DNA of 64,000 nt from Cyanobium usitatum str. Tous (GTDB taxonomy: Bacteria > Cyanobacteriota > Cyanobacteriia > PCC-6307 > Cyanobiaceae). Under the pieces are notes generated by a model, which was not told where the DNA came from, did not search any database, and saw nothing but the letters and a program-made list of their open reading frames with translations. The stretch is taken from assembly GCF_003011885.1 (NCBI RefSeq), contig NZ_PXXO01000001.1, forward strand, positions 62,001 to 126,000, read 5' to 3'. Positions 39,297 through 47,905 of the stretch are shown piece after piece (the first letter of the stretch is position 1; each line of letters opens with the position of its first letter). Both the position numbers and the translations under genes were made by a program.

Positions 39297-39331
39297 GTCT
39301 GATCAGAATTGGCTAATTCAGAGGGGGATGA

Positions 39332-39448
39332 TCAGAGGGGAAGGAACAGCAAGTCGGGGAAAAAATGGTTGAATTCGATAATTATTACAGCGGTAAGGCC
39401 AAACCAGATGGCAGCAAATACCGGAGCGGTGGTAAGGAACTTTTTCAT
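39332..39448 (-). CDS. psaJ: Photosystem I reaction center subunit IX
   Basis: This is a 38-residue protein too short to be listed by common ORF cut-offs: it begins [20 protein letters not shown] and ends [11 protein letters not shown]. The sequence is the typical PsaJ pattern, with a single membrane helix that binds near PsaF on the lumen side of PSI. It lies 65 bases downstream of psaF, in the same orientation, and is followed by a strong terminator. The start has no obvious strong Shine-Dalgarno sequence. Confidence 0.95.
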   Translation of the reverse strand: MKKFLTTAPVFAAIWFGLTAVIIIEFNHFFPDLLFLPL

Positions 39449-39513
39449 GGTGAAAAATTAGAGAGGCATCTAGGACTGGCAGGGCTAAGAAACCCTTAGC
39501 GGGGCGAAACCGC

Positions 39514-40008
39514 TCAGCGAGGGGAAACCGTGACCTTGTCGTCGGGTTCGAGCAGCTTGCCGCTGGTGAGCTCGCCGAAGGCGGCCAGGGGCCAGGTGGC
39601 TGCTGCCAGGGTGCTCTTAAAAGCCAAGGGCAGATCGATCTGGATCTCCTTCATGGTGGCGTCTTTATCGCCGCGGATGGCGCGCAGGTAGTTGCGACCA
39701 GCCCAGCCAATGCAGCCAGCGATGTAGAGGAAGGCGATACCGGGGAGCATGAAATCACCGGCATGGTTCCAGCGACCATCCACGATCAGGTGGGGCAGGC
39801 CATCGGCACCGCATACGGACTGGCTGTACATCGCGAAGCGCGCCTTGGCCTGATCGGTTTTGGCGGTAGCAGCGCGCTGCTGGAAGCGGGCGCTCTCGGA
39901 GCAGGGGGTCAGCCCTGCCACGTCAGCCTTGGCCGCAGGGGCGAAGCCGAGCAACAGGAAGGCGGAGAGCAGAACCGCGAAGAGTCGGCGGGAGAAAAGA
40001 CGGCGCAT
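39514..40008 (-). CDS. psaF: Photosystem I reaction center subunit III
   Basis: PsaF is the plastocyanin/cytochrome c6 docking subunit of PSI. I use ATG 40008, giving 164 residues with a signal peptide ending in the region FAPAAKADVAGLTPC. The mature part has GLTPC, FAMYSQSVCGADGLPHLIVDGRWNHAGDF and a C-terminal membrane helix (FLYIAGCIGWAGRNYL) plus a lumenal tail. A start ten codons earlier (40038) is possible. It is divergent from tsaD and co-transcribed with psaJ. Confidence 0.97.
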   Translation of the reverse strand: MRRLFSRRLFAVLLSAFLLLGFAPAAKADVAGLTPCSESARFQQRAATAKTDQAKARFAMYSQSVCGADGLPHLIVDGRWNHAGDFMLPGIAFLYIAGCIGWAGRNYLRAIRGDKDATMKEIQIDLPLAFKSTLAAATWPLAAFGELTSGKLLEPDDKVTVSPR

Positions 40009-40069
40009 CGGACGCAAGGCCGCGGGGCAGGATGACACTTCTGGACAGTACGGGAGCTGTTGAAGTCCA

Positions 40070-41149
40070 ATGCCATTGGTTCTGGCCCTCGAAACAAGTT
40101 GTGACGAGTCGGCGGCAGCGATTGTGCGTGATCAGACGGTGCTCGCCAGTGCCGTCGCCTCCCAGGTCGAAGAGCACGCCCGCTGGGGTGGCGTGGTGCC
40201 GGAAATCGCCTCGCGGCGCCACGTCGAGGCCCTGCCCCAGCTGATTGAGCAGGTGTGCCGCGACAGCGGCGTGACCATGGCCGAGCTCGATGGCATCGCC
40301 GCCACCGCCGCGCCGGGCCTGGTGGGGGCCCTGCTGGTGGCCTCGGTCACGGGCCGCACCCTGGCGAGGCTGCATGGCAAGCCCTTTGTGGCTGTTCATC
40401 ACCTGGAAGGTCATCTCTGCTCGGTGCAGCTGGGCGAGCCCCTGCCCCCCGGTCCCTACCTGGTGCTGCTGGTCAGCGGCGGTCACACCGAGTTGCTGCG
40501 GGTTGACGGTCCAGGTCGCTATCTCCGCTTGGGCCGCAGCCACGACGATGCCGCCGGCGAAGCCTTCGACAAGGTCTCCCGCCTGCTCGGACTCGGATAC
40601 CCGGGTGGTCCGGCGATTGAGGCGGCTGGGCAAAACGGCGACCCCCTTCGCTTTGCCTTGCCCAAGGGCCGGGTGTCGCGGCCGGAGGGCGGCTTTTATC
40701 CCTACGACTTCAGTTTCAGCGGCCTCAAGACAGCGATGCTGCGCCAGGTGCGCGCTTTGGAGGCTGAGCACCAGGCTGAGCACCAGGCGGGCGGCGAGCC
40801 GTTGCCGCTGGCTGATCTAGCGGCCAGCTTTGAGCAGGTGGTGGCTCAGGTGTTGGTGGAGCGCAGTTGCCGCTGCGCCCGTGAGCAGGGCCTGGGCACG
40901 TTGGTGCTGGTGGGTGGCGTGGCCGCTAATCGGCGGTTGCGGCAGCTTTTGGAGCAGCGCTGCGGGCTCGATGGCCTGGCTTGGCGGGTGGCTCCGCTGG
41001 CCTACTGCACCGATAACGCCGCCATGATCGGCGTGGCTGGGGCCCAGCGCCTGGCCGGCGGCCAGAGCAGCTGCTTTGACCTGGGCGTGGCTGCCCGGCT
41101 GCCCCTGGAGCAAGCCGGCTTGCTTTACGAATCACAACCGTGCTTTTAA
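40070..41149 (+). CDS. tsaD: tRNA N6-threonylcarbamoyladenosine synthase TsaD
   Basis: TsaD transfers the threonylcarbamoyl group to A37 of ANN-decoding tRNAs. The 359-residue ASKHA protein has [16 protein letters not shown] at the start, the metal-binding [10 protein letters not shown] (near residue 110), [12 protein letters not shown] and [12 protein letters not shown] 12-base duplication encodes AEHQAEHQ in a surface-like segment near residue 235. It is divergent from psaF with 61 bases between starts. Confidence 0.95.
   Translation: MPLVLALETSCDESAAAIVRDQTVLASAVASQVEEHARWGGVVPEIASRRHVEALPQLIEQVCRDSGVTMAELDGIAATAAPGLVGALLVASVTGRTLARLHGKPFVAVHHLEGHLCSVQLGEPLPPGPYLVLLVSGGHTELLRVDGPGRYLRLGRSHDDAAGEAFDKVSRLLGLGYPGGPAIEAAGQNGDPLRFALPKGRVSRPEGGFYPYDFSFSGLKTAMLRQVRALEAEHQAEHQAGGEPLPLADLAASFEQVVAQVLVERSCRCAREQGLGTLVLVGGVAANRRLRQLLEQRCGLDGLAWRVAPLAYCTDNAAMIGVAGAQRLAGGQSSCFDLGVAARLPLEQAGLLYESQPCF
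40763..40786. repeat. In-frame 12-base duplication in tsaD
   Basis: GCTGAGCACCAG occurs twice in tandem (40763-40774 and 40775-40786) and gives the peptide AEHQAEHQ. Codons are identical, so it looks recent. Confidence 0.85.
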
Positions 41150-41189
41150 TCGTCGTATGGTGAAATCCTTACGGTATTGGTGCGGCCCG

Positions 41190-41399
41190 ATGACCACCCT
41201 CAACCGCGAGCGCGAGCTGCAAGACGCCGTCGATATTGAGCAGGTGCCCGACGGTTTTGAGCCGGTGAGTGCCACTGAGCTCAATGCCTGGCGCCGCGGT
41301 TTCACGCCCCAAGCCGAGATTTGGAACGGCCGGCTGGCCATGGTGGGTCTTTCGGTGGGCTTATCGGTGCTGCTGGTGGCCCGCCTAGCGAGCCACTAA
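41190..41399 (+). CDS. High-light-inducible (Hli/SCP) protein
   Basis: 69 residues from ATG 41190 (an ATG at 41157 is also in frame). The single helix carries the chlorophyll-binding signature AEIWNGRLAMVGLSVGLSVLL, the ExxNxRxAM motif of the LHC superfamily. Hli proteins bind chlorophyll and carotenoid and protect photosystems from excess light. The N-terminus NRERELQDAVDIEQVPDGFEPVSA is acidic. It starts 40 bases after tsaD. Confidence 0.9.
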   Translation: MTTLNRERELQDAVDIEQVPDGFEPVSATELNAWRRGFTPQAEIWNGRLAMVGLSVGLSVLLVARLASH

Positions 41400-41419
41400 A
41401 AAACATTTGCAGCACTTAC

Positions 41420-42637
41420 TCAAGTGCGACCGCGAAGCGCTTGAGCCAGCTCGTTGGGCTTGAGGCTTTGGGCTATCGCATCCTCTGGGGTAACCCGGTG
41501 GGCTTCTACCAACTGCTGCAACGACTGATTTGCGGTTTGCATGCCATCGAAAGTGCTGCGCTTCATGATCTCCTCGATCTCATCGAGTTCACCTCGCTGG
41601 ATGTAGTCCTTGCAGGCGTCGGTATTGATCAAAATATCGTGATAAGCGGCCCGTTTACCGTCGGTTGTTTTAAGGAGTCCTTGGGCTATCACGCCAAGCA
41701 GTGATTCTGAAACCGCACGGCGAACACTGTCCTGTTCACTAGGGGGATACATGCCCAGCACCCGTTCTACGGTTTTGACGGCGGAGTTTGTGTGCAAGGT
41801 GCCAAATACCAAGTGGCCTGTCTGGGAGGCCTCGATGGCTGTGGCCAGGGTCTCTTGATCACGTATTTCCCCAATCAGGATTACATCGGGGTCCTCTCGA
41901 AGGGCTGCCCGCATGGCGTTGTGGAACACCTTGGTGTGCTGACCAACCTCCCGGTGTCGAATCAAAGATTGGCGACTTTCATGTACGAATTCGACCGGAT
42001 CTTCGATGGTGAGAATATGGCGGCACATGTTGCGATTGATCCAGTCGATCATCGCGGCAAGGGTGGTGCTCTTGCCGGAGCCGGTGGGGCCCGTAACCAG
42101 GATCATTCCCTTGGGCCGGGCCGCCAGCTCCTTGAGCACTGGCGGCAGGTTGAGATCTTCCATGGTGGCGATCTTCTGGGGGATCAGCCGCAGCACCATC
42201 GCCGGACCCCGCAACGAATCCAACAGGTTGATGCGCACTCGCACAAAGGAAAAGGCGTGGGAGCCGTCGAATTCCTTGTCGCGTTGGAAGGCGTCGATTT
42301 CGACGGGGCTCAGCATCTCTCTCATCCAGCCGCTGAAGGTGCCCGCATCAGTCACGGGCCATCCGGTGCCAGCCATCTCCCCCCGGGCCCGGAAGCGGGG
42401 TTCCTCTCCAACTCCCAAGTGCACGTCTGAGTAGCCCCTCTCGTTGGCTATGCGCACGATGCCCTCGAGGCTGTCGGGCTGGCTGCCGTTATCTACCCGG
42501 GTGGGGGCAGTTCCAATGTCTGGGGTGGTGGCAGGGGGCGCCGCTGCTGGAGCTGGGGGTGCTGGGGCGGGGGGTGCTGCGGCTGGGGGGAAAGGTAACG
42601 GGGGAAAGGGAGAGGGAGGAAAGGGTGAAGTCGTCAT
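41420..42637 (-). CDS. pilT: PilT-family secretion ATPase (type IV pilus retraction-like)
   Basis: 405 residues. Residues 1-40 are a low-complexity Pro/Ala/Phe leader made of FPP and APP repeats. The ATPase core has Walker A GPTGSGKST, an Asp-box region ILTIEDPVEF, Walker B DPDVILIGEIRD and the His box TGHLVFGTLHTNSA. After the His box, the usual PilT segment (family form AIRNLIREG) is replaced by ACKDYIQRGELDEIEE. No pilB, pilC or pilin gene is adjacent, so assembly partners lie elsewhere. It could be a PilU- or PilT2-type motor. Confidence 0.87.
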   Translation of the reverse strand: MTTSPFPPSPFPPLPFPPAAAPPAPAPPAPAAAPPATTPDIGTAPTRVDNGSQPDSLEGIVRIANERGYSDVHLGVGEEPRFRARGEMAGTGWPVTDAGTFSGWMREMLSPVEIDAFQRDKEFDGSHAFSFVRVRINLLDSLRGPAMVLRLIPQKIATMEDLNLPPVLKELAARPKGMILVTGPTGSGKSTTLAAMIDWINRNMCRHILTIEDPVEFVHESRQSLIRHREVGQHTKVFHNAMRAALREDPDVILIGEIRDQETLATAIEASQTGHLVFGTLHTNSAVKTVERVLGMYPPSEQDSVRRAVSESLLGVIAQGLLKTTDGKRAAYHDILINTDACKDYIQRGELDEIEEIMKRSTFDGMQTANQSLQQLVEAHRVTPEDAIAQSLKPNELAQALRGRT

Positions 42638-42742
42638 CTGCGGTCACCGGTAGTTGCCCAGCTTCGCTGCTGCTGCGGCTTCTGTCAGCACCGGACCCTT
42701 TGCTGACGACCTTCGTAGGATCAATTGGTCTGCAGCGCTTCG

Positions 42743-43852
42743 GTGTCCAAGCCCCTTGTCACGATCGTGCTGGGCACCCGTCCGGAGGCCATCAAGCTGG
42801 CTCCGGTGATCCGGGCCTTTCAGCAGGCCGACGATTTCCGCACTCGGGTTGTGCTCACCGGCCAACACCGCGAAATGGTGAGCCAGGTGATGGGTCTGTT
42901 TGGCCTGACGGCCGACCACGACCTGGCCCTGATGGCCCCCAAGCAGACCCTCACCCACATCACCTGCGGCGCGCTGCAGGGGCTGAAGCAGGAATTTGGC
43001 GAGCATCGTCCCGATCTAGTGCTGGTGCAGGGCGACACCACCACCGCCTTTGCCTCGGCCCTGGCGGCCTTCTACGAGCAGATCCCGGTGGGCCATGTGG
43101 AGGCCGGGCTGCGCACCGACAACCTGCTCGATCCCTTCCCGGAGGAGGCCAACCGGCGCCTGATCTCCCAGCTGGCCCAGCTGCACTTCGCCCCCACGGC
43201 CCTCTCGGCTGCAAACTGCCGGGCCTCAGGGGTGGTGGGCACGGTGCTGACCACCGGAAACACGGTGATCGACGCCCTGCTGTTGATGGCCGAGCAGGCG
43301 CCTCCGTACACCTTGCCCGGCCTCGATTTTGAGAAGCAGAGGGTGATTCTGGCCACGGTGCACCGTCGTGAAAACTGGGGAGAGCGCCTACAGGAGATAG
43401 GCCGCGGCTTCCGTGAGTTGCTCGAGCGCTATCCCGATACCGCCCTGCTGCTGCCCTTGCATCGCAATCCCACCGTGCGAGAGCCCCTGCAAGCCCTGCT
43501 CGGCGACCACCCCCGCGCCTTCCTGGTGGAGCCCCTCGATTACGACCAGCTGGTTGCGGCGATGCGCGGAGCCACCCTGGTGCTGAGCGATTCTGGCGGT
43601 CTGCAGGAGGAGGCGCCATCGCTGGGTAAGCCGGTGTTGGTGCTGCGCCGCACCACGGAGCGCCCCGAGGCGGTGGAGGCGGGCACGGCCAAGCTGATCG
43701 GCACCGACAGCGCCGACATCGTGGCAGAGGCCAGCCGCCTGCTGGAAGATCCGGCGGCTTATGAGGCCATGGCCCGGGCCCACAATCCCTTTGGCGACGG
43801 CCAGGCTTCGGGGCGGATCGTGGATGCTGCCCGCACTTTCCTGGCTGGCTAG
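42743..43852 (+). CDS. wecB: UDP-N-acetylglucosamine 2-epimerase (non-hydrolysing)
   Basis: The enzyme interconverts UDP-GlcNAc and UDP-ManNAc for surface polysaccharides. The 369-residue reading from GTG 42743 places VTIVLGTRPEAIKLAPVI near the N-terminus. Other features are LVQGDTTTAFASALAAFY, VGHVEAGLRTDNLLDPFPEEANRRL, VHRRENWGERL and LVLSDSGGLQEEAPSLGKPVLVLR. It precedes the efflux adaptor gene (opposite strand, overlapping four bases at 43849). TTG at 42725 is an alternative start. Confidence 0.93.
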   Translation: MSKPLVTIVLGTRPEAIKLAPVIRAFQQADDFRTRVVLTGQHREMVSQVMGLFGLTADHDLALMAPKQTLTHITCGALQGLKQEFGEHRPDLVLVQGDTTTAFASALAAFYEQIPVGHVEAGLRTDNLLDPFPEEANRRLISQLAQLHFAPTALSAANCRASGVVGTVLTTGNTVIDALLLMAEQAPPYTLPGLDFEKQRVILATVHRRENWGERLQEIGRGFRELLERYPDTALLLPLHRNPTVREPLQALLGDHPRAFLVEPLDYDQLVAAMRGATLVLSDSGGLQEEAPSLGKPVLVLRRTTERPEAVEAGTAKLIGTDSADIVAEASRLLEDPAAYEAMARAHNPFGDGQASGRIVDAARTFLAG

Positions 43853-45060
43853 GGGCGTTTCTTGGCCCAGGGCGGCAAGTCGATGAACACCCGGGTGCCG
43901 CTTTTGAGCCCGGAGAGGATTTGGGTGTCCTTGCCGCTGCTGATGCCGAGCTCCACCGGCTGGAAGGTGGGCTGGTTTTTCTTGCCCACCAGCAGAACGC
44001 CCGGCCGCCCCGCCTCGGTGACGATCGCCACGGTGGGCACCAGGGTCTCGGCCTGCACCTGACCTGTCTGGAAGCCGACGTCGGCGGTCATGCCGATGCG
44101 CAGCTGGGGGGGGTCGCCAATCAAGCGGAGCACCACATCGAAGGAGGTGACGTTGTTGAGCTTCACGGCCCGGGGGGTGACGCGCTTGACCCGTGCTTCA
44201 AAGCTTTTATCGGGAAAGGCATCCACCCGTACCGTGGCGCTCTGACCCAGCTGCACACGGCCAATGTCGCTTTCCGGCACCTTGGCCACCACCTCCAGGC
44301 CCTGGGCTAGCTCCACAATCGAGGAGCTGGTGGCACCGGCGGTGGCCGAGGCGGTGGTGGTGGGTGTCACAAAGGCGCCAGGATCGGCGAAGCGCTGGGT
44401 CACCACCCCATCGAACGGTGCCCGCACCACCAAGTCGGCCTGCTCCACCTGGCGGGCGGTCAACCGCTGGCGGGCGGCCTGCTCGGCCGCCTGGTCCACC
44501 AGGAAGGTGCTGCGCACGCTGTTGAAGTCAGTGAGGCTGATGGCGTTCTGGCGGTAGAGGCTCTCGTTGCGCTCCAGCTCGCTGCGGCTGCGGGCCAGCT
44601 GGGCCTGGGCTGAGCGCAACTGGGCCCGCAGCTCGGCGAGCCGCTCGTCGAGGTCGCCTTGATCCATGCGAGCTAGGGCCTGGCCGCGGCCCACTGGATC
44701 CCCCTCCTCCACGTAGAGCTCCTCTATCACCCCCTGCCTTTTGGGGCTGACGTTCACGCGCTTTTCGGCCTCGAGTTCGCCGCTGGCACTCACCACCCCT
44801 GGCAGGTCGCCCGCAGCTGCAACAACTGTGTACGGCTCGAGATTGGCCCGGCTGGTGCCGCGCTGGCGCTGCACGAGGCCTATGCCAGCTACGAGCACAA
44901 GCCCTGCGGCGGCTGTGGCCCAAAGGCGCCGCCGCTGCCAGGGCCGGCGCGGCGAGCTGGAAATCACCGGCACTGAAGTGGGGGTGGAAATTGGGCTGTG
45001 GGCAGATACTTCTATTTTCGCTGCTGGCGCCTCGACCTGCGGCCCGTAGATTTCAGCCAT
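43849..45060 (-). CDS. HlyD-family periplasmic adaptor subunit of an efflux system
   Basis: 403 residues from ATG 45060. A cytoplasmic Pro-rich N-terminus and a membrane helix (LWATAAAGLVLVAGIGLV, near residue 47) lead to a coiled-coil hairpin (ELRAQLRSAQAQLARSRSELERN) and barrel-sandwich segments (VSPKRQGVIEELYVEEGDPVGRGQALARM, VRAPFDGVVTQRFADPGAFV). Such proteins link an inner-membrane pump to an outer-membrane channel. The MacB-type ATPase at 1503 is a conceivable partner, but the pump itself is not in the window. The start shares CATG with the ychF start; GTG codons further downstream are alternatives. Confidence 0.88.
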   Translation of the reverse strand: MAEIYGPQVEAPAAKIEVSAHSPISTPTSVPVISSSPRRPWQRRRLWATAAAGLVLVAGIGLVQRQRGTSRANLEPYTVVAAAGDLPGVVSASGELEAEKRVNVSPKRQGVIEELYVEEGDPVGRGQALARMDQGDLDERLAELRAQLRSAQAQLARSRSELERNESLYRQNAISLTDFNSVRSTFLVDQAAEQAARQRLTARQVEQADLVVRAPFDGVVTQRFADPGAFVTPTTTASATAGATSSSIVELAQGLEVVAKVPESDIGRVQLGQSATVRVDAFPDKSFEARVKRVTPRAVKLNNVTSFDVVLRLIGDPPQLRIGMTADVGFQTGQVQAETLVPTVAIVTEAGRPGVLLVGKKNQPTFQPVELGISSGKDTQILSGLKSGTRVFIDLPPWAKKRP

Positions 45061-46150
45061 GCTTAAAGCCGGAATCGTCGGTCTGCCAAACGTCGGCAAA
45101 TCGACCCTGTTCAATGCCCTGGTCGCCAACGCCCAGGCCGAAGCCGCCAACTATCCCTTCTGCACGATTGAGCCGAATTCTGGTGTGGTCTCTGTGCCAG
45201 ACCCCAGGCTCGATCAGCTGGCTGCACTCAGCTCCAGCAAGGAGATCATTGCCACCCGGGTGGAGTTTGTCGATATCGCCGGGCTGGTGAAGGGGGCCAG
45301 CCAGGGAGAGGGTCTTGGCAACAAGTTTCTGGCCAACATCCGCGAGGTGGACGCAATCGTCCACGTGGTGCGCTGCTTCGAAAACGACGACGTGATCCAT
45401 GTGAGTGGCTCAGTGGGGCCGGCCCGCGATGCCGAGGTGATCAACCTCGAGCTGGGCCTGGCCGATCTCTCCCAGGTGGAGAAGCGTCGCGAGCGGCTCA
45501 AGAAGCAGGTGCGCACCAGCAAGGAGGCCCAGCTTGAAGATGCCGCCCTTGAGCGCATCCAGGTGGAGCTGGAGGCCGGTGGTGCCGCCCGCAATGTGGC
45601 CCTCAGCGATGAGGAGGCCCAGCTTCTCAAGCCCCTGGGGCTGCTCACGGCCAAGCCGATCATCTATGCCACCAACGTCAGCGAAGACGATCTGGCCAGC
45701 GGCAACGCCTACTGCGAGGAGGTGGCAGCGCTGGCCCTGAAGGAAGGGGCGGGTACGGTGCGCATCTCGGCCCAGGTGGAGGCTGAATTAATCGAACTGC
45801 CAGTTGAGGATCGCACCGAATTCCTGGCGGGTCTAGGGGTAGGGGAGGGCGGCCTGCAGAGCCTGATCCGCGCCACCTACGACCTGCTGGGGCTGCGCAC
45901 TTATTTCACAACCGGCGAGAAGGAAACCCGCGCCTGGACCATCCAGGCCGGCATGACCGCCCCCCAGGCCGCTGGAGTGATTCACACCGACTTCGAGCGC
46001 GGCTTCATCCGCGCCCAGACCATCGGCTACAAGCAGCTGCTCGAGGCGGGCTCGCTGGTGGAAGCTCGCACCAAGGGCTGGCTGCGGGCTGAGGGCAAGG
46101 AATATGTGGTGGCTGAGGGCGACGTGATGGAGTTTTTGTTCAACGTGTGA
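45059..46150 (+). CDS. ychF: Redox-regulated ribosome-associated ATPase YchF (Obg family)
   Basis: The 363-residue protein has the P-loop [14 protein letters not shown], a switch region [38 protein letters not shown] and the base-recognition motif altered from NKxD to TNVSEDD, the change that gives YchF its ATP specificity. The TGS and C-terminal parts ([27 protein letters not shown]) are complete. The ATG begins inside the opposite gene's start codon. A small gene follows after 61 bases. Confidence 0.95.
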   Translation: MLKAGIVGLPNVGKSTLFNALVANAQAEAANYPFCTIEPNSGVVSVPDPRLDQLAALSSSKEIIATRVEFVDIAGLVKGASQGEGLGNKFLANIREVDAIVHVVRCFENDDVIHVSGSVGPARDAEVINLELGLADLSQVEKRRERLKKQVRTSKEAQLEDAALERIQVELEAGGAARNVALSDEEAQLLKPLGLLTAKPIIYATNVSEDDLASGNAYCEEVAALALKEGAGTVRISAQVEAELIELPVEDRTEFLAGLGVGEGGLQSLIRATYDLLGLRTYFTTGEKETRAWTIQAGMTAPQAAGVIHTDFERGFIRAQTIGYKQLLEAGSLVEARTKGWLRAEGKEYVVAEGDVMEFLFNV

Positions 46151-46211
46151 GCTCGGGGGCATTTCACCGAGACTGAACCTGCTTAAGAATGGATCTGCTG
46201 AGAGATAAGCC

Positions 46212-46421
46212 ATGACTACCCCCCAACCAACTAACCCTCAGCCGGAAGAAGCCGTGGACGTTGGCCATCCCCACGATTTTGACGTGCAGAAGGAGCTGCA
46301 CCAGAAGATCCGCAACGATCCTGACTACGACGACTGGGAATATGGCACCGAGCCCCTGCCCCACGAGGCCTGGGTGGCTAAGCAGGCAACCGCTCGCGAA
46401 GAACCGCCGGCCTCGGCTTGA
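46212..46421 (+). CDS. Small hypothetical acidic protein
   Basis: 69 residues, rich in Pro, Glu and Asp, with HPHDFDVQKELHQKIRNDPDYDDWEYGTEPLPHEAWVAKQ. It has no membrane or signal sequence and I do not recognise the family, but the composition and codon use fit a real gene. It starts 61 bases after ychF; the compound tandem repeat begins 23 bases after its stop. Confidence 0.65.
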   Translation: MTTPQPTNPQPEEAVDVGHPHDFDVQKELHQKIRNDPDYDDWEYGTEPLPHEAWVAKQATAREEPPASA

Positions 46422-46443
46422 AGCACGGCCCCTCCTCTTAATT

Positions 46444-46532
46444 AGTACAGCTCGTACAACTTGCACAGCCTGTACAGATTTCGGACTGGGTTTCAGATTT
46501 CGGATTGGGCTTCAGATTTCGGACAGGTGTTT
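46444..46532. repeat. Compound tandem repeat: four 9-base units then three 19-20-base units
   Basis: 46444-46479 is four adjacent nonamers (AGTACAGCT, CGTACAACT, TGCACAGCC, TGTACAGAT). It runs into a 19-base unit CAGATTTCGGAYTGGGYTT at 46475-46493 and 46494-46512 and a diverged 20-base copy at 46513-46532. The array ends at the first base of the MFS stop codon and begins 23 bases after the small plus-strand gene. The pair ACAGCCTGTACAGATT is also at 9930-9946. Confidence 0.85.
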
Positions 46533-47830
46533 CAGCTCACCCCGTCCGATCCAAAATCCGCAGATGGCCTAGGCCTGAGCCGTTTCACCAGGTTGAGGCC
46601 AGCCAGGCATAGCAGGGTCATGCCGATCCAGAAGCCACCGGCGTGTCTTTGGGCATCGAGGGCTAAGCCGGCCAGCAGTGGCGCCCCTAGAGCGCTCAGG
46701 GCAAAACATTGGGAAAAAAGAGCCATGGCCAAGCCTTGGTGCTCCCTGGGGCTGAGCTCGATCACCGCTGCGGTGGCAATCGGCAGGAAAGCAGCTGCCC
46801 CTAGGGCCAGGGGCAGCTGGGCTAGCAGCACCAGCCAAAGCCCCTGGCTGCTCAGGGCTGAAAAGGCCAGCAGCACCGTGCCCATGGCAAAGCAGGCCAG
46901 GCTCAGCCCCAGCCCCTGCGCTATCGGCCGCTTGGCCAGGGCCTGACCCACCGGCCACTGGATCAGCACCAGCACGCCTAGCTGCAGACCAACCAGTAGA
47001 GCCCCCAGGCTTTCGGGCATGGCTGCCCGCTCCAGGCCTCCGCGCACCAGATCCAGGGGCAGGGCGCTCTGCATCAGTGCCGGTAGGGAGGTAGCCAGCA
47101 GGCTGATCGCTAGAAGAGGCAGTAGTGGCGGCAACCATTGGCGCCAGGGGGTGTGGTCGGCTGGATCGAAGCTGGCAGGGCTAGCCCGCTGCAGGGGCTG
47201 CTTTAGCAGCAGCAATACCACCAGCAGTAGGCAGATGATGTCGATCAGGTAGATGCCCCGCAGATGGCCGGCCGCCGCCAGCAGCGCCCCGAGCAGGGCT
47301 CCAGCCGCAATCCCAGCCGCATCGGCGCTGCGCACCAATGCATAGCCCCGGGCGGTGGGAATCGGGGCAGGCCCCATGCGGCAGCCCAGGGGCACCGCCA
47401 GCTCAACCGCCGGCCAGTAGAGCCCGGCAGCAATGCCGATCAGCAATTGCCCCTGCACGTAGCCCGGGAAGCTGGCCGTGCCAAACAGCCGCAGATCCCC
47501 CAGCAGGGCTGCTAGGGCGGCCAGTAGCACCGGTATCGAGCAGGCCAGCCCCCGATCCAGCAGCATGCCGCTCATGAAACGACCCGCCGTGCCCGCCAGC
47601 GCCGCCAGCGCCAAGCCCTGGGTCACCGACTGGGCACTGAAGGCCGCCTGGTGGAACACGATCGGCGTTAGGTACAGCACCCCACCGGCCCCAAACGAAG
47701 CCACCAGTCGCACTAGGGCCACCTGGCGCAGTGCCGCCGGAAACTGGCCCAGCCAACCGGACCGTGCCGGACTGGCGGACTGCGGCGGACTGGCGGTACC
47801 TGGCGGACTGGCGGAACGGAAGGGGCGCAA
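46532..47830 (-). CDS. MFS family transporter
   Basis: A 432-residue transporter with about 12 membrane segments, for example FGAGGVLYLTPIVF, the RFMSGMLLDRG loop (motif-A-like) and LPLALGAAAFLPIATAAVIELS. The substrate cannot be read from sequence. The first 26 residues are an unusual Ser/Ala/Pro leader generated by an 18-base repeat (RSASPPGTASPPQSASPA). Its 3' end meets a tandem repeat array. It is divergent from the DUF1400 hydrolase gene. Confidence 0.88.
   Translation of the reverse strand: MRPFRSASPPGTASPPQSASPARSGWLGQFPAALRQVALVRLVASFGAGGVLYLTPIVFHQAAFSAQSVTQGLALAALAGTAGRFMSGMLLDRGLACSIPVLLAALAALLGDLRLFGTASFPGYVQGQLLIGIAAGLYWPAVELAVPLGCRMGPAPIPTARGYALVRSADAAGIAAGALLGALLAAAGHLRGIYLIDIICLLLVVLLLLKQPLQRASPASFDPADHTPWRQWLPPLLPLLAISLLATSLPALMQSALPLDLVRGGLERAAMPESLGALLVGLQLGVLVLIQWPVGQALAKRPIAQGLGLSLACFAMGTVLLAFSALSSQGLWLVLLAQLPLALGAAAFLPIATAAVIELSPREHQGLAMALFSQCFALSALGAPLLAGLALDAQRHAGGFWIGMTLLCLAGLNLVKRLRPRPSADFGSDGVS
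47769..47820. repeat. 18-base tandem repeat in the start of the MFS gene
   Basis: Units GGACTGGCGGACTGCGGC (47769-47786), GGACTGGCGGTACCTGGC (47787-47804) and a partial third (47805-47820). On the coding strand this is an in-frame hexapeptide repeat of the form SASPPx. Confidence 0.85.
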
Positions 47831-47905
47831 ACGGGCCGTTAGCTAGGTGAGGGGAGTCTGGCGCCGCTTAGCGGCCCTGGCGCGAGAGAATAATCGTCCC
47901 CGCCT

